64,000 nt of DNA from Colletotrichum lupini (Eukaryota; Ascomycota; Sordariomycetes; Glomerellales; Glomerellaceae), in NCBI RefSeq assembly GCF_023278565.1, contig NC_064678.1, positions 3,720,001 through 3,784,000 of the forward strand, written 5' to 3'. The translations under genes and the position numbers were made by a program. The stretch's first letter is position 1; every line of letters begins with the position of its first letter. Below the pieces are notes generated by a model that saw nothing but the letters and a program-made list of their open reading frames with translations, was not told the DNA's origin and made no database searches. Of the stretch, positions 1 to 8,487 are shown one piece after another.

Positions 1-295
1 GACGACTTAATAAACGGGCCTGAGGTTAAATTATACCTCTAACTATAATAGTTAAATTAATAAAAAAAAGAGAAAGTTAGTATCGGATTAGAAATTTAAT
101 TTAATTACGGTATATAGCCGACTATATAGGGGCTAATTAGGGGCCCTATTTATAATTATTATAGCTAGCTTAACTTACGGTTAGAACCTCCTTTTTATAC
201 TTACTATATAAATATTTATATAGTTTAATTAATCTCTTTGTTAATTACGGTTCGAACTAACTACCTTATAATAAGGATACTAACATAAACATATC
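1..295. repeat. AT-rich RIP-degraded repeat remnant at window edge
   Basis: This stretch is very AT-rich, full of TTAATTA/TATATA strings and stop codons in all frames. It changes abruptly to ordinary composition near base 296. That texture matches the interior of the transposon at 4370-7586 and is what RIP does to repeated DNA in filamentous ascomycetes. No open frame, terminal repeat or target duplication is visible, and the left end lies outside the window, so the parent repeat cannot be named. Confidence 0.6.
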
Positions 296-1246
296 AATAG
301 TGAGCGAACATGTCATTAGATTGGAGTGGGGATATGGGAGCGATCGTCCTAAGACTGAGGGATCCCAAGGCTGAGGAACCAGTCAAAGAATCGTATTGAA
401 AATTTCGATGGTAAGGTAGCATTAGGTGGGAGTGGCAGCTCATGTTTGCGGTACCGGCATATCGAGCCTGCCACGTTTTCGAGTGACCATTCGTTTTGCC
501 AAGATGGCGGGAAAGTGGGCACTGGAGTTCATTGGACGCATCCCCTGGCTCATGCATGAGGCATGGAAAGGTCTGACGACGATGGCCTCCTGGGACAGGT
601 CTAGCCCGGGACTCCGGGGCGCCAAAGCTTTCTTATTCAGACGCGGCTCCTCGTATGTCTCATCGCCTACTGCAGAGGTGTTGCGAACTTGCCACTCTTA
701 CCTTCACCAACTGAATCAGCGGCTGACAGCCCCTCATTTTCGAACCTCTTGACCATCTGGCCATCAAGTGCGATTCAATGTCAGAAATCAATTTGAGCCC
801 CAACAAACCCGTGACGATATCATCTAGATGGGGAATATGAGAGCGAGGCAAGAGGGCAGCAACCACTGCTAATGTTTGCCTCCTTACCAACTGCCACCGG
901 CGATCCAACGGTTTAGTAACTTAGTTCGGCATATTCATCCATGTCCTGATGGCGACGTCCAACCAGAACACTTCATGCGCCGGCACCAACAGCAACACCA
1001 ATTCGCTTGTTTGCTAACATGATGCATATCATCCCTGTCGCACACCCACAGGCAGGCACAAGGTCCGATTACATCAACTTCTCGGCCGCAAGGGAATTTC
1101 CTTTATCTTCGTCTTATATCTGCAAAGCATATTCCTGGTGCTCGGACGAAGATGGATGAAGCGCAGACGGCAAGCCGCATTCACCTTTCTCACTTTGTGT
1201 GACCAGATGTTCCTGCATCCAATTTGTTTGGACTCCCACTTGCACA
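296..1246. other. Intergenic region upstream of the rhodopsin-family gene
   Basis: Normal base composition. Several short overlapping open frames exist on both strands (the longest about 108 codons at 426-752, plus), but none has recognisable domain content or a start context that sets it apart. I see no RNA gene or repeat here. The last few hundred bases presumably hold the promoter and 5' leader of the gene starting at 1247. Confidence 0.5.
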
Positions 1247-2872
1247 ATGGTTTCCATCGCATACCACTCGGACCACGACATCTCTGGCATTCTGACTATC
1301 TCACACGGAGTACTGAGTTTTGTGGCCACTGTTCTCTTCTTGCTCAGACTTTATGCCTCATGGAGGACACCACATGCAATATGGACAGCAGATGTTCATA
1401 TTTCTTTGATAGCTTTGGTAAGTACTCGCCACAACTCACGTTGAAACAATACGAGACATGGCGCAAAGTGGAACAAACTGACTCAAAGGATAAAAGCTGG
1501 CAAATCACGCTTTGCTTGCTATTGAACTTGCCGGTAAGGTTATCCCGATGATCTTCGAGGCAACAAAGCTAACGATCTAGTCTAGCTGTTCCACTCGGTC
1601 TTGGGACCAACATTCAAGATGTCATGGAAAATCAACCTGGCGGTACGGCCCCTCTGTTCAAGGCAAGTAAAGACTCTCTACAATCCTCAGCGATTCTATG
1701 CCAAGTAACTAACACGCGAGATCTAGTGTATTCTAGCCATCGACATTATACACTGCGTAGCATGCTCGGCCGCCAAGATAGCAGTCCTCGCGATGTACTA
1801 CCGCCTTTTCTCAGCTTCAAAGGTTTTGCGGTGCTGGGTATGGGGAACAACGATCGCAATCTTGCTGTGGCTCATTGCTGTGATTTTTGTCAGCAGTAAG
1901 TGATATTCTAGTGGAGACTCCTTGGTTACTCCTTGGCTTTCGACCTCGGCGATCAGTACCCATCTTCGAACGGGAGACAGTACTGATATTCCTGCACAAC
2001 GCTCAGCTTTCTCGTGTCTGCCTGTGGAGTACCACTGGGATAAGTCGCTTCCGGGCAGCTGTATGGGGATCAGCAAAATAGGGATTCTATTCCCGAACAT
2101 CCTCTTCGACATCATAGCCATGGTCCTTCCCATCAACGAGATATGGAGGCTTCAAATGCGACGGACCAAGAAAGCGGCACTCACAGGCATCTTCTTGATC
2201 GGCGGCAGGTATTGAAACACCTTCATCAAGCCATGCTTGCCCCCGAGTCAATGACTGACTTTTTCCAGCGTAATCCTCATCTCCATCTCCCGACCGCTTC
2301 TCTTCTGGATCTTCCGTCCAGTGCCCGGTATAGCGCACAACGTCAGCCAGACAACCATCTTCCCCTACACGGCATCGGCCGCCGAAGTCTGCCTCGACAT
2401 CATCGGCGCCTGCCTGCCGCCCTGTGCGTCTCTCTTCAGGCGCTTTTTTGGTGGCGTCGTGAGCGTTGTGAAATCAGGACATCATTACTCCACCTCGCGG
2501 GGCAAATCCAGCGGCAAAGATTCGTCTACAAAGAGGTCCAGCAAGGTACACGCACTCACCATCGGTAAAGCGAGTAACCGCAAGCGGGCCGCCGCCGCCA
2601 ATGACACAATCGATCTCGAGGGGTCTTTTGAACGGCTCGGGGACGGTGTGAGCTGGCAAGGGTCGACGGACGAATTGTATGGGATGGATGATCTTCAGCA
2701 CAGCAAAGCGAACGTGGTTGATGGCAAGGAACGTGATGGGATATGCGTCAGGCATGATATCCAAATTGATCATGGGGGCACAGTTACGGAGGAAGACATT
2801 AGAAAGTGGCACCGAGGAGACGTCTTCGACGGGAGATCTAGCAGACTTTCGGGAGAAGCTAGGGGATTATGA
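1247..2872 (+). CDS. Rhodopsin-domain (SAT4-family) integral membrane protein, six exons
   Basis: Exons read as 1247-1417, 1497-1533, 1586-1666, 1737-1895, 2007-2208 and 2269-2872, giving 417 residues in one frame. Hallmarks of the fungal rhodopsin/SAT4 family appear in order: a first helix leading into LRLYASWR, a GLGTNIQDV segment like the family's GLGxHxWD motif, a helix ending in AVLAMYYRLFS, a PVEYHW loop, FPNILFDIIAMVLPINEIWRL, the GIFLIGG helix, and AAEVCLDIIGACLP near the end of the membrane core. Each piece fits only when the introns are removed, including a 37-nt second exon that completes the second helix. The cytoplasmic tail of about 130 residues is polar and low-complexity. Family members are seven-helix proteins of mostly unknown ligand; some plant-pathogen relatives carry an extracellular CFEM domain, which I do not see here. 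Substrate or signal cannot be inferred. Confidence 0.85.
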
Positions 2873-3081
2873 GTCTTCCAAGTTGCGTTTCTACTAACTG
2901 ATGTAAGATTTTGTACATGTTGAATCTATCGTATATGCTTCTTCCGAATCATATGTTGTCTGTGTACAGGTCGGTATCCGCCTCCACGGTTCAATTTTCC
3001 ATCAACTTTTACTCCTTGTGTCAGATATGACTTGAGCCTGGAGTACAGAAGCCTTACACCTGCCCACCGGTTGCTACTTTC

Positions 3082-3588
3082 TCACAACTCAACCCACTCC
3101 TCCAGGTCCTCCCATTGCGGTATCACATCCTCTTTATATTCCCTATCCATCGAAACCTTCACCCACCCATCATCCTTGCCAAAGCCCAGATCAGCCTTTT
3201 TGAAATACGCCAGAATGATAATACATCCCTGATTCCCCAGCGAAATAGCCATGATCTCGCCAACGACCTCGTCCGCGAGCTTGTCTTTTGGCGCGACAGT
3301 GACCTGGACATCCTCCCGTTTCCCTTTCATGGCGACGTCTCTGCATTCCGAATCGTCGGTGAACGCATGTATACGGACGCCATATCCGGTGGTGGTTTTG
3401 CCCGCGGCGACGAGTCTGAAGCAGTTGATATACTTATCGTTGATTCGGACAGAGATGGATTGTTCGAGGTCGTCAAGTTCGTGGGTGGGCTTTTCGCGGG
3501 GAGGTGCAAGATGTCCGTATCGCTCCATGTAACCATATGAGGATATAATGTTTTTAGCCGAGGAGTTTGATGTGGGATTCTGAGACAT
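3082..3588 (-). CDS. Hypothetical protein of 168 residues
   Basis: Single open frame. I chose the methionine at 3588 (MSQNPTSNSS...) because the in-frame extension upstream to 3801 reads like leader sequence, but a longer form cannot be excluded. The protein is hydrophilic with a compact C-terminal half rich in alternating hydrophobic and charged residues (for example EIMAISLGNQGCIIILAYF) and an acidic C-terminus (QWEDLEEWVEL). No signal peptide, membrane segment or known motif is seen. It converges on the rhodopsin-family gene, with 209 bp between the two stop codons. I do not recognise the family; it may be lineage-specific. Confidence 0.55.
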   Translation of the reverse strand: MSQNPTSNSSAKNIISSYGYMERYGHLAPPREKPTHELDDLEQSISVRINDKYINCFRLVAAGKTTTGYGVRIHAFTDDSECRDVAMKGKREDVQVTVAPKDKLADEVVGEIMAISLGNQGCIIILAYFKKADLGFGKDDGWVKVSMDREYKEDVIPQWEDLEEWVEL

Positions 3589-4252
3589 TGTTCCAGTGAA
3601 TTGTACCGATTCCTTGTGAGTTGGATATCTTGGTAGGTAGCTGATGAAGCTTCGTGAGGGAGATGTTTTTGTTGTGCAGAATGTTGCCCTGTTGTGGACT
3701 TCAACGCAGGCTAAGGCTTGATAATCTAGTCGCACTTGGTTATATCTCCGAATGCTTTCTACCTTATTCTCAGTTAGAATGAAGTCACCAATTGAATACA
3801 AAAGTTCGAGAGAAAATGGACATATCAGAAAAGACTAATCCATTCGTGGGCAAACTTTGAGTTCTCCAGTTCCGTGGTAGCGGAAGAGAACTGCCTTCGA
3901 CTGCTAGGCTCAGGTACCTTGTTATCGAAGGAAAATTAATTTCATGAGTAACAAGTACGATTCCATGGCCCAAAAGCTCTTTAACATATTCTTGAGTTTT
4001 CTATCTTGTTTTTAGTTTTTCTCATGAGATCCTTTCGGCTACCTTTCAGGCTACTCAGCACCAATAAGGTCAGGAATTGGTGTACCCTGAATACCTGGCA
4101 AACGGTGTCCTAGCCCGAATCCAATCATTTCCGTAGTCTTGTCAGAATGTCCTCCTCATCGTTGGTCTCAGACCTCAAATTGTTGAAAAGCATCCATATC
4201 CCACTCCCTCACCTTCCCCCTCGCCACCCCACAAGGCCTAAAGTGTTTAAAT
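3589..4252. other. Intergenic region between small gene and split defensin-like gene
   Basis: Normal base composition and no convincing gene. A 69-codon plus-strand frame (4147-4356) overlaps the last exons of the minus-strand defensin-like pseudogene and ends just short of the transposon, so it is treated as a shadow. The part next to 4253 would be the 3' untranslated region of that pseudogene. Confidence 0.5.
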
Positions 4253-4361
4253 TCAAGCGTAGCAAGTGCAGACACTATCCAAAAAGTCAACAACCATCAA
4301 GGCCACAACACGGCACGAGGAAAAGATATACGAGAACTTACTTCTTAGAGTTATAGTATCC

Positions 4362-4369
4362 ACCAGTTC
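4362..4369. repeat. Left 8-bp target-site duplication of the large element
   Basis: ACCAGTTC directly abuts the first base of the element. Its partner at 7587-7594 reads ACTAGTTC, differing by one C-to-T change in a CpA context, which is the mutation RIP makes. Eight-base duplications are characteristic of hAT-superfamily insertion. Confidence 0.7.
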
Positions 4370-4390
4370 CAGCGCTTATACCCATTCAAA
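4370..4390 (+). repeat. Left terminal inverted repeat of the large element
   Basis: CAGCGCTTATACCCATTCAAA; the same sequence starts the element at 8051 apart from the first base. It pairs with the reverse complement of 7566-7586. Confidence 0.75.
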
Positions 4391-4590
4391 TTAATCAAAT
4401 AAATAAGTCAAACAAACAGTCAAATATAGGAATTTCAGCAAGTCAAATAATCAAATATTATAAGGCCCTATATTTAACGTATTTAATTAAATATAAGGTC
4501 GCCCAGAAAAAAGAAAATCCGGGGCCGGGCTAATTAAAAATCGATATTCTTAACTATATTTTATAGAAGTTTATAATTAGAAATATAAAT

Positions 4591-4675
4591 ATTTAGAGCG
4601 GGATTCGAACCCGTAACTCCTTATTTATAATTATAAGTTTGGCATTATATTACTTAACTAAATAGATTACTAATA
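4591..4675 (-). other. tRNA-like segment (Pol III A/B-box remnant) inside the large element
   Basis: On the minus strand this contains a perfect B-box, GGTTCGAATCC (complement of 4601-4611), preceded by TTTAGTTAAGTAATATAATGCC. The latter becomes a good tRNA D-arm/A-box if two C-to-T and two G-to-A RIP changes are undone. Flanking heptamers TATTTAG and CTAAATA are complementary, like an acceptor stem, but I could not fold a clean cloverleaf because the anticodon-variable region is irregular. It is not an intact tRNA gene. A related segment sits at a comparable distance from the left end of the short element, so it belongs to the transposon family rather than being a chance match. Confidence 0.4.
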
Positions 4676-7565
4676 ATTACTATATATAAAAAAAGCCTAA
4701 GTATTATAGAGCCCTAAATTTAGTATTTTACTATATCTAGGAATTTAAAAAACCTTTAGTACCCCCTTTTCTTAATATTAATAAAACTAACGAAGTTACG
4801 TATTACTACTTCTAACCCTTTACGACTATTATAATTATCGTTAATATTAATTAAATTATATATTAATTAATTCGCTATATTATAATTAATTAATTAGTAA
4901 TAAGTTATACGATTTTTAGTATATAGCTACTATTTCGAATTATTTCGTAGCTATAGACCCTAACCGACGTTAGCCTCGTATTATTAACCGATCTTAATAA
5001 TCGTAATAGCCTCCTCGCCCTTCTAAAAGCAATTTAAAAAGGGAGGACTTTTATTAATAACGATTTAATATTATAAAAGGGTATAAAGCTAAAGAAATCG
5101 TAAATCTACTTAGAGAGGGTTTTTATTTAAGAGATCTATAATAAAAATATTCGAAGTAAAGTCTTTTAGTTTTATTATTATTATAATAAAATAGGTATTA
5201 TTACTTATTTTAAAATAATAACTACGAGCTTAGTAACGGCTTACTTAAAATTAAAATACCGAATAATAAATCTAAGCTCTAGCGAGTCGTTATATTTATT
5301 AAAATCCTCTAAGTACGACTTTATATTAAAAAAATAGAAACTTACTTTTAGTATTATTACGAAGGGCTAAGTAATAAGAATTAAGGAATTAATAATTGGG
5401 TATATTATTAATAGTAATAGCCTATTTATAACTTTTTATAATCCTTACCTCCGGGCCCTCCTCTATTAATTAAATTATAATATTACTAACGAACTCTTAT
5501 TATTATATAAAAATATAAAAAAAGAGCTAAGTAGGATCTTCGCTAAGAAAAAAAATATAATTAGGGTAAAGATCCGGAGGTTAATAATAAAAGTCTATTT
5601 ATTATTTAATTCATAAACCTCGCTAACGTAAAATACTATTATCGCCGTCTTTACTTACTTTTTAAACTATACTAAATAATAAATATAATACCTTATTACT
5701 CTATAATAATAATATAGTACTTATAATAAGGCTAATATTACCTAAATTATAAAATTAGTAATAAACGACTAAGAATTAAGTAATTAAGTCGGAGTAGTTA
5801 TTTACGATAATACCTTAAATAACGATACTTACCTAGGTCACTTATATCTTATATTATTTTATACCTATACTTAAGAAAGTGTTCTTAACTAAAGGATAAG
5901 GTACTACGGTTATATTCTTAACCTCGTTAATAGGGCCTTTCTATTTAGTAATAATAAAGAGGTATTTAAGCAAAAATTAAATATATTAATTAATACTAAG
6001 TAACTTTAAAAAAATCTTAACCTCTAGCATATAAGGGGCCCTATTAATAAGCTTTAGAACGTCGTTAAATTTATTCGCTCGTTACTTTAATAATATAAGG
6101 CCTTTTTTAAAATTAATAATAAAACTAACGAGAACGATATATTTACTCTCTTTAAGGAGTTATTATAAGAGCTTATACTAACGCTTAATAATAATATAAA
6201 GTAAAATTTAATATACCTTATAATATAGCGCTCTTTATAAAAAAAAAAGTAGATCTATACTTTTTTAATAACTAATCGAGCTTATAAAAATCTAAAATAA
6301 TAGATCCTTATTAAGGACGTTTTTAATAATAATAATTAGTAATTACTAGCCGAGCTAAAAGCGGTACTTAAGCTACTTTATCTCTAAATAATAAGATATT
6401 AGGGCTAGGGTAAAAAAGACGGTTATAACTATTTATAAAAAGTAATAATAAGTCTCGAGTACCTTATTAACCGTCTTAAGGAGTAGAAGAAGTTATATAA
6501 TAAACCTTTTAAAAAAGAGATAGATCTTATAGCTTCTTAAATCGTAGCGTCGTAATCGTAGTTAACGTAAGTAATATTACCTTATTAATAATTAGCTTAT
6601 TATTAATTTATATCCTAACCTCTTTCTTAACCTCTAATTTTAAGTAATATCCCTCGTTATATTTAGTTTAAGTATATACTTAGGGAGCGGGCAAAGCTAC
6701 TTTTTAATAATAATTTTAATTTACGAGGATATTTTTAAGTATTAATTATTAATACTTAGTAAGTCTTTAATAAGTATTATACTAAGTTAAGTAACTCTTC
6801 GCTCTATACCGTAATAATTATTTTTTACCCTAAGTAAAAATTAAGATAGTTAGAAAAGAGGTAGAATACGCCCGAGTAAAGCTACTAGCTATTTAATATA
6901 AAAAAGAGACTCTACGATTATTAATAAAAATAGTATATAGATAAGATAATAAGTCCTCCTCCTCCTTATTATCTAAGTCCTCCTCTTTTGTTACGATAAT
7001 TATAAGCTATTTTTAATACCCTTATAATTCTAAAAAGTATTATAAAAAACTTATAGTACTAGTAATAATTAATATCTTAAATAATAGACGTAATAATTAA
7101 CTACGCGCCTAAGCTTAATTAATATTATTTATAGATTATCCCTTAGCCAGTCCTTAACTTAATTTAATAATAGATTAACTATTAGCTAACCTATTTAACG
7201 TTAAATAAGCTTATACTTAATATTTTTATAATTTTTATAATAGTAATAGATTATAAGAAAATATTTAGCCTCGCGAAGTTAACTTTAACTTTATAACGAT
7301 TATTAATAAAATCTTTTATACTAAAAGAGGTTTAATATTTTAAGAACTAGCTTTGTAGCGGTATTATAGAAGTAAGAGGTTAATTTTTTAATTAGAAAAG
7401 CTAATCGAGGTAAAGTTTATAAGTTAGTATTATAAGGACTTTCGCAATAGCTTTATTTAATTCCCGATTAGGAAATTAGTTAAATCTATTAATTAATTAT
7501 TAAATAATTAAATATAGCGCGAGAAATAAGCTAAATAATTAAATACGAACCTTATATTTAATTTA

Positions 7566-7586
7566 TTTGTATAGGTATAAGCGCTA
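7566..7586 (-). repeat. Right terminal inverted repeat of the large element
   Basis: Reverse complement begins TAGCGCTTATACC and continues into the T-rich subterminal repeats. It differs from the short element's right end mainly by C-to-T/G-to-A changes. Confidence 0.7.
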
Positions 7587-7594
7587 ACTAGTTC
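7587..7594. repeat. Right 8-bp target-site duplication of the large element
   Basis: ACTAGTTC, seven of eight identical to the left copy at 4362-4369. The single difference is C to T before A, consistent with RIP after insertion. Confidence 0.7.
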
Positions 7595-7899
7595 CCTTTA
7601 ACCTAAAACACTATACTAAACTCGTTAGCGGAATTCTATTAACGAGCTATAAAGATCCGCGTCAGAAACAATACCTTAACCTAACAAGCCTTATCGCCCA
7701 AGAACGAACACGTCCATCCCTAACGGGCCTCGAGGATCTCTGCGGCGCGCTTGACGACTTCGGTCTCTTTTGTAGAAAGTATAGTACGGTCCTCGAGCTA
7801 TTTAGCCGCCGCTGCCGGTTGCGCGATGGGGTTTGCAAAGACTGTCGTTAAGGAGATGGCCAGCGCGGCGACGGAGAGGAAGGTCTTTGAGAAGTGCAT

Positions 7900-8042
7900 T
7901 TTTTAAGGAGAACGTTCGTCTGTTTAGATTGAGAAGGACGAGGTATTTCAGTTGTGGGACAAGGTAGATGAGTGTAAGTAAGACTTGCTTGGTGGATGTA
8001 GTGATTAAATAATAGAACTTATAAGCTTAGAAGTCTAGAGAT
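7900..8042 (-). promoter_or_regulatory. Residual promoter and leader of the defensin-like pseudogene
   Basis: Only about 143 bp of original upstream DNA remain between the start codon at 7899 and the short transposon at 8043. Read on the minus strand it contains a TTATTTAAT stretch about 110 bp before the start codon that could serve as a TATA-like element. The short element therefore sits in what would have been the proximal promoter. Whether any upstream elements were displaced cannot be told from one genome. Confidence 0.4.
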
Positions 8043-8050
8043 ATGGATTA
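8043..8050. repeat. Left 8-bp target-site duplication of the short element
   Basis: ATGGATTA, identical to 8480-8487 on the other side of the element. Confidence 0.85.
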
Positions 8051-8071
8051 TAGCGCTTATACCCATTCAAA
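8051..8071 (+). repeat. Left terminal inverted repeat of the short element
   Basis: TAGCGCTTATACCCATTCAAA; inverted partner at 8459-8479 with one internal mismatch and a different first base. Confidence 0.85.
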
Positions 8072-8243
8072 TCAATCAAACAAATAAGTCAAACAAACAG
8101 TCAAATATAGGAATTTCAGTAAGTCAAATAATCAAATATTCTAGCCCATATACTTAGTATATTTAATCAAATCTAGAATCTAAGGGTGGGCCCGAATATA
8201 CTAATAATATACCGAGAAAATACGGTAAAAAAGGGGCCGCCCG

Positions 8244-8345
8244 GACCCGGATTCGAACACCGGACCTCTGGTATTAAAGTGGGCCCGCCGAAAAAATTTC
8301 GCCGCCTCTGGCGTAGAATCCGCTGTACTATTTACACCTCTAAAC
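8244..8345 (-). other. tRNA-like segment inside the short element
   Basis: On the minus strand the end of this segment reads GGTCCGGTGTTCGAATCCGGG, which looks like a tRNA variable loop and T-arm. It contains TGTTCGAATCC (complement of 8249-8259), matching the B-box at 10 of 11 positions. A GCCCG near the 5' side can pair with CGGGC after the T-arm, and TTTAGAGGTGTAAATAGTACAGC resembles an A-box/D-arm. The central part is too long for a simple tRNA. This is either a diverged intron-containing tRNA-derived sequence or a tRNA-like mimic. Compare 4591-4675. Confidence 0.4.
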
Positions 8346-8458
8346 GGGCTATAGAAAATTCTAGCAAATTAATCGAATATTTCTTAAATAAGTCAAATAA
8401 TCAAATATAGCGCGAGAAATCAGCTAAACAATCAAATATGAGGTTTATATTTGATTTG

Positions 8459-8479
8459 TTTGTATGGGTATAAGCGCTG
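8459..8479 (-). repeat. Right terminal inverted repeat of the short element
   Basis: Reverse complement reads CAGCGCTTATACCCATACAAA, the same as the left end over 15 consecutive bases and then one mismatch. Confidence 0.85.
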
Positions 8480-8487
8480 ATGGATTA
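8480..8487. repeat. Right 8-bp target-site duplication of the short element
   Basis: ATGGATTA, identical to 8043-8050. Confidence 0.85.

Larger units (their letters stand above)
4370..7586. mobile_element. hAT-type DNA transposon, full-length but RIP-degraded (3217 bp)
   Basis: The left end reads CAGCGCTTATACCCAT and the right end is the inverse complement TAGCGCTTATACC with a RIP-type change, so both ends begin with the YARNG consensus of hAT elements. The 8-bp flanks match except for one CpA-to-TpA change. About 110 bp inside each end are closely shared with the short element at 8051-8479, which confirms the boundaries. Subterminal DNA is rich in TCAAA/TCAAATA repeats, a usual transposase-binding layout. 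The interior is about 70-75 percent A+T by eye and full of stops in every frame, so no transposase can be read and the superfamily call rests on ends and duplication. The element lies inside the coding sequence of the defensin-like gene. Its length fits known fungal hAT elements of about 2.6-4 kb. Confidence 0.75.
4253..7899 (-). pseudogene. Defensin-like (CSalpha-beta type) secreted peptide gene, split by a transposon and RIP-mutated
   Basis: Read on the minus strand: exon 1 is 7899-7675, intron 7674-7611, exon 2 is 7610-7587 continuing after the transposon at 4361-4342, intron 4341-4275, exon 3 is 4274-4253. Codons 1-22 form a clear signal peptide (MHFSKTFLSVAALAISLTTV...), followed by a propeptide with a Lys-Arg Kex2-type site at codons 50-51. 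The C-terminal part has cysteine codons spaced C64-x7-C72-x3-C76-x9-[86]-x5-C92-x-C94, the fungal and invertebrate defensin pattern. A Gly-Gly precedes position 86, and position 86 itself is Tyr instead of Cys. Codons 34, 60 and 73 are TAG stops, each one transition from CAG. Both introns have donor, branch and acceptor signals (GTATTG...CTAAC...AG; GTAAGT...TTGAC...ATAG). The 3.2-kb element interrupts exon 2 at codons 81-83. The gene is therefore non-functional here. That the stops and the Tyr arose by RIP is inferred. A different small cysteine-rich family is possible, but the spacing fits defensins well. Confidence 0.75.
8051..8479. mobile_element. 429-bp non-autonomous hAT-type element (MITE) related to the large element
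   Basis: Ends are TAGCGCTTATACCCAT on the left and the inverse complement CAGCGCTTATACCCAT on the right. Both match the YARNG rule and the ends of the element at 4370-7586. The 8-bp flanks ATGGATTA are a perfect duplication. Roughly 100 bp inside both ends align with the large element, with the large copy showing C-to-T/G-to-A changes relative to this one. The middle is GC-rich and unlike the degraded interior of the large copy. It encodes no transposase, so it would need one supplied in trans. At 429 bp it is near the minimum length RIP detects efficiently, which may explain why it escaped. It lies just upstream of the defensin-like pseudogene. Confidence 0.85.

Noticed and set aside
426..752. 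108-codon plus-strand frame near the left edge
   Set aside because: Overlaps other frames on both strands, no motif or signal peptide, and no splice-linked continuation.
4147..4356. 69-codon plus-strand frame
   Set aside because: Lies antisense to the last exons of the defensin-like pseudogene and stops just before the transposon; the minus-strand reading explains the DNA better.
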